A stretch of 64,000 nucleotides of DNA from Collinsella sp. (GCA_019425015.1 JAHYYJ010000002.1:1-64000); one strand, 5' to 3'; shown: positions 44,114 to 52,873, counted from the first letter of the stretch. Made by a program: numbers and translations. The notes: a model not told the origin generated them from the letters alone.

Positions 44114-45573
44114 TGGGGGCGCCAGATAATGAGAACAGAGCGATCGCTGCCGAAGTCCTCTCAGCAGTCCCCTGCTCCGTCGAGCTTCCTGCGGGGACAG
44201 GAAAAACGCAGCTGATTGCCTCGATAACGGAACTCGCTGGGAATCTCGAGAAAAAGACCCTGATCCTCACCCATACCAATGCCGGAGTCTTCGTTATTAA
44301 AAGTCGCCTCCGTCGTTTTGGGGTCGATTCGTCCAAATACTCTGTATTCACCATCTGCGCGTGGGCCGAAAGGGTTTCGCATGCATATCCACTGCTCTCG
44401 GAGGTAAACGCTGAAGCAACTCACTCTGATCCCAACTATTACACCCAGTGCGTCTTAGGGGCTGTCAAGCTATGCTCGTCCGATGTGTTTGGGTCTGTCA
44501 TATCAGCCAGCTATTCCCTGATTCTTATAGACGAATACCAGGACTGCGATATGGCGCAACATTGCCTTGCGATTACCCTACGGGACATAATCGGGTCCGT
44601 CGCTGTTTTCGGCGACAGGCTTCAGCGAATTATCGATTTCAAGGGTCAGCAATTCCCTGATTGGGCATTAGACGTTGAGGATTCCTTCGCCCCGTTGGGG
44701 TCACTCGATCCCAAGCCTCACCGCTGGTCAAAAACAAACCCTGAACTTGGGAGATGGTTACTGGAATACGTCAGGCCAGAACTAATGGCAGGTAAGCAAC
44801 TGAACTTCGAAACAATTGGAATCCCCAATGTGAAACACATTTTGTCGAGTCCGTCCCAGGAGGAACTAATTGAAAGTGCATACGCAATGCGGCGCGGAAG
44901 CAAAAGCGCTGCGGTGCTGTGTCCCAATCTTCCCCTAGTCTTTTCCGAAAGACTATCAAAAAGACTGGCAGGGTCATATGAGCTTGTAGAAGAAATGGAG
45001 GGTAAATTCGCAAGAGAACGACTGGCATCGTTCCCTTCTCAAGGGAATTCCGGGGAGAAGACAAGATGGCTTGCGGAGCTTGCCCTTGAATGCCATTCGC
45101 GCCTTTCGAAAGTTCTCGATAATTCGGTTCTTCGCGCATTGCAAGAAGGCAAATCTCTAGATCGATACCTGTCCGCAAAAGCTCGCAAGAACCACGCCGA
45201 CGTACTCATCAATCTTGGACTGGCTTCTCAAGAATTCAATAAGGCTACTTTTAAGAAAGTATGCAGCTCCATTTCCAACCACTGGGGGTCTTATCTAGTT
45301 AGGCGAGAAGCCTGGAATGATGCTCTGTTCGCCATCGATACGTTTCTCGATACGGGAGAGGATCTTGTTTCTGTATTTGAACGCATAAAGGCAAACGATT
45401 GGCACCAGCGGCATAAATCGACTTCGTTTAAGGTCTCGCGCGTTCTTTTAGTCAAGGGACTTGAATTCGATAGCGTCGCCGTCGTCAAAGCTTCGGACCA
45501 GAAAGCCTATTCAAAAGAGAATCTCTACGTTGCCCTGACAAGACCCACGCGCCAACTTGTGCTATTTGATTAA
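44113..45573 (+). CDS. gajB: GajB-like UvrD family helicase (Gabija)
   Basis: GajB is the superfamily 1 helicase-like partner that activates GajA in Gabija. The 486-residue product has Walker A LPAGTGKTQL (about 23-32), ILIDEYQDCD (about 136-145), a motif near KGLEFDSVAVV (about 451) and the C-terminal YVALTRPTRQLVLFD, the usual end of UvrD-type domains. Size matches known GajB (about 494). The ATG at 44113 is preceded by ACGGAGGA and overlaps the gajA stop (TAATG). It is the last gene of the operon; about 200 bases follow before a convergent exonuclease gene. Confidence 0.9.
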   Translation: MGAPDNENRAIAAEVLSAVPCSVELPAGTGKTQLIASITELAGNLEKKTLILTHTNAGVFVIKSRLRRFGVDSSKYSVFTICAWAERVSHAYPLLSEVNAEATHSDPNYYTQCVLGAVKLCSSDVFGSVISASYSLILIDEYQDCDMAQHCLAITLRDIIGSVAVFGDRLQRIIDFKGQQFPDWALDVEDSFAPLGSLDPKPHRWSKTNPELGRWLLEYVRPELMAGKQLNFETIGIPNVKHILSSPSQEELIESAYAMRRGSKSAAVLCPNLPLVFSERLSKRLAGSYELVEEMEGKFARERLASFPSQGNSGEKTRWLAELALECHSRLSKVLDNSVLRALQEGKSLDRYLSAKARKNHADVLINLGLASQEFNKATFKKVCSSISNHWGSYLVRREAWNDALFAIDTFLDTGEDLVSVFERIKANDWHQRHKSTSFKVSRVLLVKGLEFDSVAVVKASDQKAYSKENLYVALTRPTRQLVLFD

Positions 45574-45654
45574 CACTATTGTATGTGCAATATCAAGTGT
45601 CCCGCGCTCAGCCTCGACAAGTAGCATCGCAGGCGGGAACGCCAGCATAGGTTT

Positions 45655-45710
45655 GCATTAAAAACAAGCTGAGCCCCGATGACTTGAATCAGAGACCATT
45701 CCCGGGGCCA
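45655..45710 (-). terminator. Possible terminator of the exonuclease gene
   Basis: On the minus strand GGCCCCG and CGGGGC pair over a loop of about 25 bases and are followed, after a short gap, by five T residues. It lies about 70 bases past the exonuclease stop and just downstream of gajB on the other strand. The long loop makes the call tentative. Confidence 0.4.
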
Positions 45711-45778
45711 TCGACCTATAGCTTATCCGCATACGGAAGTTTTATCAAATGGGCTTCAGTTGCGACAGCTGAGAGCCC

Positions 45779-46513
45779 CTACCTCCCCTCCGCCTTCAGC
45801 TTCAGCAGCAGATCGCTCAGCTCGGGGCACTTGCTAGAGAGGCGCGTCTGAGCTCGCTCGCCCATCCCCCACCGCTGGCGGATTTCCTGGGCGCACGGGC
45901 TCACGTGGTAGTCCCCGTCCATCACCTGCTTGAGCAGCTTGGCGGTTACGCGCGCATCGGCCAGAGCGCTGTGGGCGTGACCCGTCGACTCGTCGAACTC
46001 GATGCCAAACCACGTCGCCGCGTCACTCAAAGAGACGCACCCGTGGCTGCCCACATCCATAATTGAGGTGTAAAACGCCTGCAGGTCGGCCCAGTCCGTA
46101 GGAAAGGCGGAAAGGTCAATACGCTTTGCCTGGCACTCGGTCAAAAGCTGTCGACGGTCCGCCCCGCTCCAACAGACCACCTGGGCGGAGTAGCGACCAA
46201 TCCAATCGCTGAGCCTTTTGATCACCATGTAGAGCGGGTCGGCCATCGCGGTGTCCACGGCCGATATCCCCGTGAGCTCGCGGACGGGGAACGCAACGCC
46301 TTCGGTAAATTCCGTCTGCACAAACTGCGAGAACTCGCCCATAACGTTGCCGTGGTAATCGAGCTTGACGGCGCCGACCTCAATAATCTCGTTGCGCAGC
46401 CCACGGCGCTGGCGCTGCTTTGGCACCGGCGCAAACTCAAAGTCCAGCACGATCTGGCGCGCAAAGTTCGTCGTATCGATAGCCGAGATACCCGGCGTCT
46501 TTTTGTCTGGCAC
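45779..46513 (-). CDS. DEDDh 3'-5' exonuclease
   Basis: This 244-residue protein is an exonuclease of the DnaQ-like family. It has VLDFEFA (catalytic Asp and Glu, about 23-27), an IEVGAVKLD segment, and HAHSALADARVTAKLL, which supplies the catalytic His and last Asp. About 40 extra residues follow the core. The start is GTG at 46513 with AAAGG eight bases upstream. It is convergent to the defense operon and could process RNA or DNA; the substrate is not evident. Confidence 0.82.
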   Translation of the reverse strand: MPDKKTPGISAIDTTNFARQIVLDFEFAPVPKQRQRRGLRNEIIEVGAVKLDYHGNVMGEFSQFVQTEFTEGVAFPVRELTGISAVDTAMADPLYMVIKRLSDWIGRYSAQVVCWSGADRRQLLTECQAKRIDLSAFPTDWADLQAFYTSIMDVGSHGCVSLSDAATWFGIEFDESTGHAHSALADARVTAKLLKQVMDGDYHVSPCAQEIRQRWGMGERAQTRLSSKCPELSDLLLKLKAEGR

Positions 46514-46538
46514 GGTGAGGGCCTTTCTCCGTCAACTG

Positions 46539-46643
46539 CTGCCTGTTTCACAGGCAGCTACATTGCCGTAAGGATAAGTGTCCGTGCGGGCATGAAATCG
46601 CACAGTGCAGCTTTCCGGCATCCTTGCGTAAAGCTGCGCTGTG
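46539..46643. other. Two strong hairpins upstream of the small toxin-like gene
   Basis: An 8-bp perfect hairpin (46539-46546 with 46550-46557) and a 13-of-14-bp hairpin (46601-46614 with 46630-46643) lie between the divergent exonuclease and the 41-residue peptide. They could be parts of a small RNA, a leader, or terminators. No gene is seen. Confidence 0.4.
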
Positions 46644-46667
46644 AGATGGTCACGTCGCTGTTATTAT

Positions 46668-46681
46668 CGAACATATATTCG
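46668..46681. promoter_or_regulatory. LexA/SOS-box-like site
   Basis: CGAACATATATTCG matches the Gram-positive LexA box (CGAAC, four bases, GTTCG) at all but one position. It lies 90 bases upstream of a 41-residue hydrophobic peptide and next to a TATTAT that could be the -10 (46662-46667). LexA control would place the peptide in the DNA damage response. Confidence 0.45.
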
Positions 46682-46771
46682 TATTTATGGCTGCAGTTTG
46701 ATAGACTGGTTATTGTTGACGGCAGTTCCATGTGCCGGGCAGCGCCCTCCATGCGACGGGAGGTGATGCCC

Positions 46772-46897
46772 ATGACCGATCTGACTGATTTTGTGAAGCT
46801 CCTGACCGCTTTGGTCTCGCTCCTCACGGCGCTTATCGGACTTACCGAGGCACTCAAGCAGCGTACGAAGCATAAAAAGAGGGGTCGACGCCGCTAA
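46772..46897 (+). CDS. Small hydrophobic peptide, holin/type I toxin-like
   Basis: The 41-residue product starts MTDLTDFVKLLTALVSLLTA, a single hydrophobic helix, and ends in a strongly basic tail (KQRTKHKKRGRRR). This layout is typical of membrane-acting type I toxins and holin-like peptides. A strong GGGAGG lies upstream of the ATG at 46772. A LexA-like box sits 90 bases upstream. The next minus-strand transcript terminates just past its 3' end, so overlapping antisense control is conceivable. Function is inferred from shape alone. Confidence 0.55.
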   Translation: MTDLTDFVKLLTALVSLLTALIGLTEALKQRTKHKKRGRRR

Positions 46898-46911
46898 GGC
46901 GATGACCCCTT
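46875..46911 (-). terminator. Hairpin after the small peptide gene, T-run on the minus strand
   Basis: AGGGGTC and GACCCCT pair with an inner CGCC/GGCG stem; on the minus strand it is followed by CTTTTTATG. It likely ends transcription coming from the DUF4143 remnant and overlaps the 3' end of the small peptide gene. Confidence 0.6.
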
Positions 46912-47036
46912 AATCCAAGCAACGGCGCTGCCCAGCTCTTCACTACTTGGGCTGCCGTCGACCTTATTTTACCCACGGGCGCCGGGTTTACCAAATGGAT
47001 TTTCGGTAAAGGAAGCACGGCACGCCCGCAAAAACA

Positions 47037-47690
47037 CTACGCCCCAAGTGCCGCCATGGGGATCACCGCCACGCCGTCGTCGCGTGTGTAGGCAATGCTC
47101 CCCTTTCCAACCACGACCGCCAAAAACGCCGGCGCGGCATTCTGGACGGCAGGATTGGAGAGCACTTTCCTCTCCAGCGCCTTGAGATTTCTCGCTCCAT
47201 CGTCTGTTTTCGCATCACTCAGCTTGACCTCGATGGCTCCCCAGCGCCCGTCGTGCTCAACGATCAGATCGACCTCAAGGCCCTTCTCATCTCGGAAATA
47301 ATGGACACTGTTGTCGACACCGCCGTAGGTGGAAAGGAACACGCGCACGTCGCGCAGAACGAGGTTCTCAAAGAGCATCCCTAGCGTTTGCATATCGCCA
47401 AGCAGCCGCTCAGGGGTAGCCCCCAGCAACGCCGCCGCAAGTGACGGGTCACAGAAGTAGCGCTTGGGGCGCACGCGAACGCGGGCCTTCGAGCGCATGG
47501 GCGGCTCCCATCCGCACAGGTCCTCGGTCAGCTTGAGCCTGTTGAAGAGGTCCAAGTACGCAGCGATGGTCCTCTCGTCGGGGCCCGCCTCACCGTACGA
47601 GGCGTCCTTTATGAGCGTCTTGTACGTGACAGCCTGGCTCTCGTTCATGGCAAGAGCTCGCAAAAGGCCGTGTGCAAGCTCGGGCGACAT
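47037..47690 (-). pseudogene. Truncated DUF4143 protein (C-terminal part of an AAA ATPase)
   Basis: The 217-residue frame matches the C-terminal DUF4143 half of a family of AAA_14/DUF4143 ATPases: AHGLLRALAMNES, RVRPKRYFCDPSLAAALLG, LGMLFENLVLRDVRVF and VDLIVEHDGRWGAIEVKLSDAK, a nuclease-like fold in relatives. Intact proteins have about 200 more residues with the P-loop ATPase before this point. Here the frame begins without a ribosome binding site exactly at the edge of a 23-bp tandem repeat array, so the N-terminal half was probably lost by an insertion or deletion. Confidence 0.75.
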
Positions 47691-47699
47691 GCGATATAC

Positions 47700-47814
47700 G
47701 AAATTACGCCATTCTCAATGCTGTTTTTACGCTACTTTCAATGTAGTTTTTACGCCATGACAGATGCAGTTTTTACGCTATTTTCATTGAAGGTTTTACG
47801 CTTGGCATCCTTAG
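47700..47814. repeat. Tandem repeat with exact 23-bp period
   Basis: The core GTTTTTACGC starts at 47723, 47746 and 47769. Related copies (GAAATTACGC and GGTTTTACGC) lie at 47700 and 47792, so five copies run at exactly 23 bp. Other positions (TTTCAATG) are also partly conserved. It adjoins the broken end of the DUF4143 gene. A decayed insertion-sequence end with multiple transposase sites or an iteron-like binding array are possible. Confidence 0.75.
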
Positions 47815-47849
47815 CGCAACGCTCGCTCAACCCCTGACCACCGGATTGC

Positions 47850-48210
47850 CCGAATTCCGGGATGCTGCCTCCGCTCCAAACAAAAGGCCCAGCTCGCGAT
47901 GAGCTGCCTCCCATTTCTTGAACATTAGAAATGGGAGACTTTCCACCCCATGCCTCTATCGGAAACGGAATCCCGTCCTGAACATCGAATCCGGGACGTA
48001 GTTTCCGCATGCGGCCTCGTTAGGAAAGCATGTCCCACTCTGAGCGCTCATTCCGGGGTGCAATTTCCGCCAGAAACGCCGCCGGGAAAGCACATCACGA
48101 TTTGGAGCCGAAATCTGGGATGTAGTTTCCACTTGAAGGGCGATCCGGAAAGCACGTCCCATTCCGAGTGGCAATTCCGGGTCACAGTTTCCGCCGACAC
48201 AGACGACGAT
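47850..48210. repeat. Palindromic tandem array 1 (62-bp period)
   Basis: GGAAA-type elements start at 47961, 48023, 48085 and 48147, exactly 62 bp apart. Each unit also has an inverted partner (GGGA..GCAGTTTCC type) about 31 bp away. A partial unit precedes it near 47850, followed by a GCTCCAAACAAAAGGCCC motif and an 11-bp hairpin (47908-47918 with 47927-47937). No coding frame is conserved, because 62 is not a multiple of three. It matches array 2 on the other side of the next gene. Confidence 0.8.
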
Positions 48211-48487
48211 TCGCCACCCTTATCACAGGCCTTCAAACATGCGATCCAGAAACGCAAAACAGCAGATAGAATACTCTTTTTCAAAAAAGTACACGTCCCG
48301 AAACTTACCCAGTCTTCATAACTCGCTACCGTTCAAGGTCGCCGATTACCGCCCACCGATTCGGATGTAAAAATGTCGCCGAAAACAGGCCATCTACCTG
48401 CATGGTTAGATTTTGGTCAGCTTTTGGTCAGCTGAGCGGCAAGTTCCAGCTGATACGTTTTTGCTACCCAAAAGGAGGCGGTAGCTC

Positions 48488-49486
48488 ATGACCCATTGCA
48501 ATGACCAGCTCATCGACCAACTGCTCACTCAAGCCGAACAAGAGGGGCGCTGTCTGATTCCCCCGAGCACGGCGATCCGCAAAGCGCTCCTTCGGCGCAC
48601 CGGCGGCACGGTTGTCTCGCCCATGCCGGGGTTGTTTGCGCGAAAAACGCGCTGGGATGAACTCAACCGAGCGCAACGCCATTGCGAGATTATTCGCGCC
48701 CTTGCGATCATCCGTCCCGATTGGACGTTCTGCTCGTTTTCGGCAGCTTGCCTGCTGGGGCTCGAGGTCTCGTGGCGACACCTGAACGTCGTGCATGTTT
48801 GCAGCTCGACAAAGCCGTCGGCTCGTCCGGGCGCACATATTCAGCGACACCAGATTGAGCCGGCCGGAGCAATACGCAGAGCCGGCGTATCGGTAACACC
48901 GCCCATCCAAACGGCCACAGATTGCCTGCTGCAAACTGGTTTTGCCGACGGCATGCCCATTGCCGATTCGGCGATCTCAAAGCTCGGCCTTGCGCCGGAA
49001 CAGCTGATGGAGGCCGTTGAGCAACGAGCGACTGTCCGCAATGGTCTCGCGATTCGCACCGCCCTCACAACGCTTCGATATGCCGACGCTCGCGCCGAGA
49101 GCGGCGGGGAATCGGTCGCCCGAGCCGTCATGATCGAAACGGGCTTTGCACCCGATGGGCTTCAATACGAGCTAACGGACCCCTTCGATTCGGCCAAGCC
49201 CATACGAACGGACTTTGCCTGGGAGCGCCAGGCGCGGGAGCTCACGCTGGGCGAACTCGACGGGCTCATCAAATATACCGACCAGACCATGCTGGCCGGA
49301 CGCACCACCGCCGAGGCGCTCGTTGCCGAACGACAGCGCGAGGCGCATCTATCGCTCTACGGTCACCCTCTGCTGCGCTTTACCATGAACGAGCTCCGCT
49401 CGGCAGGAATGCTCGCCAAAAAGCTGCAGACGGCAGGCATCCGGCAGACCGCGCTACCGACATGGCTCAACGACGTGGAGCTGTAG
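48488..49486 (+). CDS. Nuclease-like protein of the AbiEi/DUF559-like type
   Basis: The 332-residue product resembles actinobacterial proteins that join an AbiEi-like N-terminal region to a restriction-endonuclease-like C-terminal domain. The C-terminal half has RTDFAWERQARELTLGELDGLIKY (Asp, then Glu-x-Asp, then Lys, as in PD-(D/E)xK folds) and LYGHPLLRFTMNEL. The N-terminal half has AACLLGLEV and DCLLQTGFADGM. AAGGAGG precedes the ATG at 48488. It stands alone between the two palindromic repeat arrays. Function could be defense or genome maintenance; this is inferred. Confidence 0.6.
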   Translation: MTHCNDQLIDQLLTQAEQEGRCLIPPSTAIRKALLRRTGGTVVSPMPGLFARKTRWDELNRAQRHCEIIRALAIIRPDWTFCSFSAACLLGLEVSWRHLNVVHVCSSTKPSARPGAHIQRHQIEPAGAIRRAGVSVTPPIQTATDCLLQTGFADGMPIADSAISKLGLAPEQLMEAVEQRATVRNGLAIRTALTTLRYADARAESGGESVARAVMIETGFAPDGLQYELTDPFDSAKPIRTDFAWERQARELTLGELDGLIKYTDQTMLAGRTTAEALVAERQREAHLSLYGHPLLRFTMNELRSAGMLAKKLQTAGIRQTALPTWLNDVEL

Positions 49487-49544
49487 GAGCCGCTAGGCCT
49501 CGCATCGCCGAATCGCATCCCCCTATCTGGGCCGCGTTTTCCCA

Positions 49545-49990
49545 ACGGCCACGCCAACGGAAAGCGCGTCCCAGTCTGGACGCTCAAAACGAGACACGCT
49601 TTCCGGATGGCGGGCCAGCGGAAAGCGTGTCCCGGAATCAAGCCTCAGAACGGGACGCAGCTTCCGCTTGAGAGCTGTTCCGGAAAACGTGTCCCACTCT
49701 GGAGCCGAATTCCGGGATGCAGTTTCCGTCAGAGGCTCAGGAGGAAAATGCATCCCATTCTGAGCAGCGATTCCGGGACGCAGTTTCCGCTTGAAGGCCG
49801 ATCCGGAAAGTACGTCCCACTCTGGGGCTCGATTCTGGGGCACAGCTTCCGCTTGAGGCCTCCGCCGGAAAGCGTGTCCCGTTCTGAGGCCTGATTCCGG
49901 GATGCAATTTCCGCTTGAGAGCCGTTCCGGAAAGTACGTCCCATTCTGGAGCCGAAATCTGGGACGCAGCTTCCGCATGCGGAGGCGCTC
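49545..49990. repeat. Palindromic tandem array 2 (61-62 bp period)
   Basis: GGAAA elements start at 49559, 49620, 49682, 49743, 49805, 49867 and 49929, intervals of 61 or 62 bp. Each unit pairs GGAAAGCGTGTCCC-like with an inverted GGGACGCAGTTTCC-like element about 31 bp away, so the array alternates orientation. The same unit forms array 1. The array ends in GCTCCAAACAAAAGGCCCC and a terminator. Open frames through it shift with the period and are not genes. Confidence 0.85.
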
Positions 49991-49993
49991 CAA

Positions 49994-50030
49994 ACAAAAG
50001 GCCCCGGCTCGCGATGGAGCCGGGGCCAAA
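49994..50030 (-). terminator. Terminator of purine block B
   Basis: A perfect 11-bp stem (GGCCCCGGCTC with GAGCCGGGGCC) around a six-base loop is followed on the minus strand by TTTTG. It lies 66 bases past the stop of the molybdenum dehydrogenase gene. Confidence 0.8.
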
Positions 50031-50095
50031 GGCACAGCATATGCAGTTGATGGTGAGCGCGAACAGCCCGTCAGAAATGCCATCCGCGCTCTACC

Positions 50096-52873
50096 CTACC
50101 CGCGGTGACGGGCGCGGCTGTACGGCGTATCCACCATGGGCAGATCCGGACGCAGCTTGCCGTCAAACGCGCGGTAGGCATTCTGCACGGCGGGCGCCGT
50201 GGGGATCGTTGCGATCTCGCCGATGCCCTTGCCGCCGTATGCCACGGGCAGCAGTTCGTCCTTCTCCACGTAGATGGCGTGGATATCCGGAATCTCGGGC
50301 GCACGGAACAGCCCGAGCGTGCCGTACCTTGCCTGGGGTACGCAGTCCTTAAGCGGCCAGTCCTCGGTGAGCGCATAGCCCATACCCATGAGCACGCCGC
50401 CTTCAATCTGACCTTGGATCGAGATGGGGTTGACCACCTTGCCGGAATCGTGCGCGGCATAGACCTCGCTCACGCGGCCGTCATCGTCCAGAATGACCAC
50501 GTGCGTGGCAAAGCCGTAGCAGATGTGGCTCTTGGGATTGGGGACGTCGGCGCCCAGTTTGTCGGTCGGCTCCAGATACACGTAGCCAAACTCGCATCCC
50601 TCGAGCGCCTTGATGGCGGCCGCGGGATCCTGAGGATGCATGCCCTGGCCGGCGACGAGTTCCTGTGTGCGTAGCTGATAGGCGCGACCGTCGTCGTACT
50701 CGATCTTGACGCCGTCACCATGGGCGCTCACCGGGGCGGTAGGCGCAGGCTTGCCGGCCTCGATGCCAACCATGGCATCGCGCAGCAGGAAGGCGGCACC
50801 GCGCACGGCCTCGCCGGTCACGACCGTCTGACGCGAGCCAGACGTGGTGCCGGAGTCGGGAGCGTTCTCGGTGGAGCACTCGCCGTTGGCAATGCAGCTC
50901 AGCGGCAGGCCGCATGCCTCGGCAACGTCCTGCAAAAAGACGGTGTTACAGCCCTGGCCGATGTCGGACGTGGCGGCATAGACCACGGCCACGCCGTTCT
51001 CGACACGAATCTTGCAGCGGCCGGCATCGGGCAGGCCCACGCCCACGCCGGCGTTCTTCATGGCGCAGGCGATACCGGCGTGTCCGGGATGCGCATAGTA
51101 GGCATCTTTGACCTCGAGCAGCGTCTCCTTAAGCGCCGTGGAGCAGTCGGCAATCTGGCCGTTGGGCAAAACCTCGCCCGGCTCGATGGCGTTTCTATAA
51201 CGAATCTCCCACGGGTCCAGACCGACCTTCTCGGCCAGCAGGTCGATCAGGCTCTCGAGCGCAAACTCGGACTGGCACACGCCAAAGCCGCGGTACGCGC
51301 CGGCGGGCGGGTTGTTGGTGTAGTAGCCAAAGCCGCGGATGTCGGTGTTCTGGTACTTGTAGGGGCCGACGGCATGCGTGCAGGCGCGCTCGAGCACCGG
51401 GCCGCACAGCGACGCGTAGGCGCCGGTGTCAAAGTTGATCTCGCAGTCCAGACCGGTAAAGTTGCCTTCGGCGTCGCAACCCAGCGTAAAGGTGCCGTCC
51501 ATGGCATGGCGCTTGGGATGGAACGCGAGCGACTCGGCACGCGTGAGCTTGCACTTCACAGGACGCTGGAGCTTATAGGCAGCAAGCGCGGCCAGGTGCT
51601 GGATCGAAACGTCCTCCTTACCGCCAAAGCCGCCGCCCACGAGCATGGTCTCGACGACCACGCGCTCGGGCTCGTTGTCCCAGCCAAACATGTGGGCACA
51701 CTCTTTGCGCGTGTCGTAGGCACCCTGGTCGGTCGACTGCACCTTGACGCCGTTCTTGTACGGGAAGGCAACGGCGCACTCGGGCTCCAAGAAGGCATGC
51801 TCGGTAAAAGGCGTGGTAAAGCGCTGTGTCACGGTGAACGCGCTCTCTGCCAGCGCCTTGGCGGCGTCGCCGCGCGTCACATGGCGGCTCTGGCACACGT
51901 TGTCCTTGAGCTCCACCGTGTTGCCAAAGGCAAAGAAGCTGTCGTGCAGGCGCGGGGCGTCGGCAGCCCTGGCCTCGACAATGTTACGCACGGGCTCCAG
52001 CGGCTCGTAATCGATCTTTACGAGCTTCTTGGCCTTCTCGAGCGTCGCTTCGTCCTCGGCGACCACCAGCACGATGGCGTCACCCACGCAGCGGGTGATA
52101 TCGCCCTGGGCGATCATGACATCCCAGTCCTGGATAAGGTGGCCGACCTGGTTGACCGGCACGTCCTCGGCGCGCAAGATGCCCACCACACCGGGCAGGG
52201 CCTCGGCCTTGGAGGTATCGATGGAGAGCACGCGGGCGCGCGGATACTTGGAGCGCACGGCGCTGGCGTAGGTCAGACCCGGCTGATCGAGCTCGTCGAT
52301 GTCATCGGGATACTTGCCCTCGCCGAGCACCTTCTTGCGCACGTCGATACGGAAGGCGCGCTTGCCCACGCCGTAGTCGTCGCCGCGCTCCAAGTCCTCG
52401 TCGATCTGCTTTTCGCCGCGGAGCACCGCAGCGGCCAGCGAAATGCCCTCGATAATCTTCTTGTAGCCGGTGCAGCGGCAGACGTTGCCGCGGATGGCGT
52501 ACTTAATCTGCTCCTCGGTGGGCTCGGGGTCCTCGGCGATCAGCGCCGCACCCGCCATGACCATGCCGGGGATGCAAAAACCGCACTGCACGGCGCCCAC
52601 GGCGCCAAAGGCGTACACAAAGGCCTCGCGCACGTCCTGAGGCAGGCCCTCGACGGTCACGATGTTGCGACCGGCGGCAAGGGCGGTGGTCAGCACGCAC
52701 GCCTTGACGGCCGCACCGTCCACATGGATGGTGCAGGTACCGCACGCGCCCTCGGAGCAGCCGTCCTTGGCGGAATGGATGTGCAGGTCGTCGCGCAGGT
52801 AGCGCAGCAGCGGTTTGTTTTGGGTCGTCGTGCGCTCGACACCGTTAACGGTAAAAGTGAATTCCTGTGCCAT
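50096..52873 (-). CDS. xdhD: Selenium-dependent type xanthine dehydrogenase (XdhD-like)
   Basis: This molybdenum hydroxylase probably oxidises or reduces a purine ring position. The 925-residue product fuses an N-terminal 2Fe-2S ferredoxin domain (Cys39, 44, 47, 59), a second 2Fe-2S helical domain (Cys97, 100, 132, 134) and the molybdenum cofactor domains, including VGGGFGGKEDV and GKGIGE, whose glutamate (about 888) is the catalytic base. There is no FAD domain, so electrons must pass to another protein, perhaps the ferredoxin encoded next. AAGGGAATCACC precedes the ATG at 52873. The yqeB, yqeC and xdhC genes 30 kb away would mature it. Confidence 0.9.
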   Translation of the reverse strand: MAQEFTFTVNGVERTTTQNKPLLRYLRDDLHIHSAKDGCSEGACGTCTIHVDGAAVKACVLTTALAAGRNIVTVEGLPQDVREAFVYAFGAVGAVQCGFCIPGMVMAGAALIAEDPEPTEEQIKYAIRGNVCRCTGYKKIIEGISLAAAVLRGEKQIDEDLERGDDYGVGKRAFRIDVRKKVLGEGKYPDDIDELDQPGLTYASAVRSKYPRARVLSIDTSKAEALPGVVGILRAEDVPVNQVGHLIQDWDVMIAQGDITRCVGDAIVLVVAEDEATLEKAKKLVKIDYEPLEPVRNIVEARAADAPRLHDSFFAFGNTVELKDNVCQSRHVTRGDAAKALAESAFTVTQRFTTPFTEHAFLEPECAVAFPYKNGVKVQSTDQGAYDTRKECAHMFGWDNEPERVVVETMLVGGGFGGKEDVSIQHLAALAAYKLQRPVKCKLTRAESLAFHPKRHAMDGTFTLGCDAEGNFTGLDCEINFDTGAYASLCGPVLERACTHAVGPYKYQNTDIRGFGYYTNNPPAGAYRGFGVCQSEFALESLIDLLAEKVGLDPWEIRYRNAIEPGEVLPNGQIADCSTALKETLLEVKDAYYAHPGHAGIACAMKNAGVGVGLPDAGRCKIRVENGVAVVYAATSDIGQGCNTVFLQDVAEACGLPLSCIANGECSTENAPDSGTTSGSRQTVVTGEAVRGAAFLLRDAMVGIEAGKPAPTAPVSAHGDGVKIEYDDGRAYQLRTQELVAGQGMHPQDPAAAIKALEGCEFGYVYLEPTDKLGADVPNPKSHICYGFATHVVILDDDGRVSEVYAAHDSGKVVNPISIQGQIEGGVLMGMGYALTEDWPLKDCVPQARYGTLGLFRAPEIPDIHAIYVEKDELLPVAYGGKGIGEIATIPTAPAVQNAYRAFDGKLRPDLPMVDTPYSRARHRG

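Noticed and set aside
45574..45778. tRNA gene in the gap after gajB
   Set aside because: The hairpin there lacks a cloverleaf, T-loop or anticodon arm; it fits a terminator better.
31300..47800. Prophage or integrative element
   Set aside because: No integrase, phage structural gene, tRNA or clear flanking direct repeat is present; the region is a defense and accessory island without a visible mobility gene.
47850..49990. CRISPR array
   Set aside because: Units are degenerate along their whole length, alternate in orientation and have no unique spacers or cas genes nearby.
49523..50083. Open frame of about 186 residues on the minus strand through repeat array 2
   Set aside because: It only reads the 61-62 bp repeat in shifting frames; similar frames exist in the other phases and no RBS or domain supports it.
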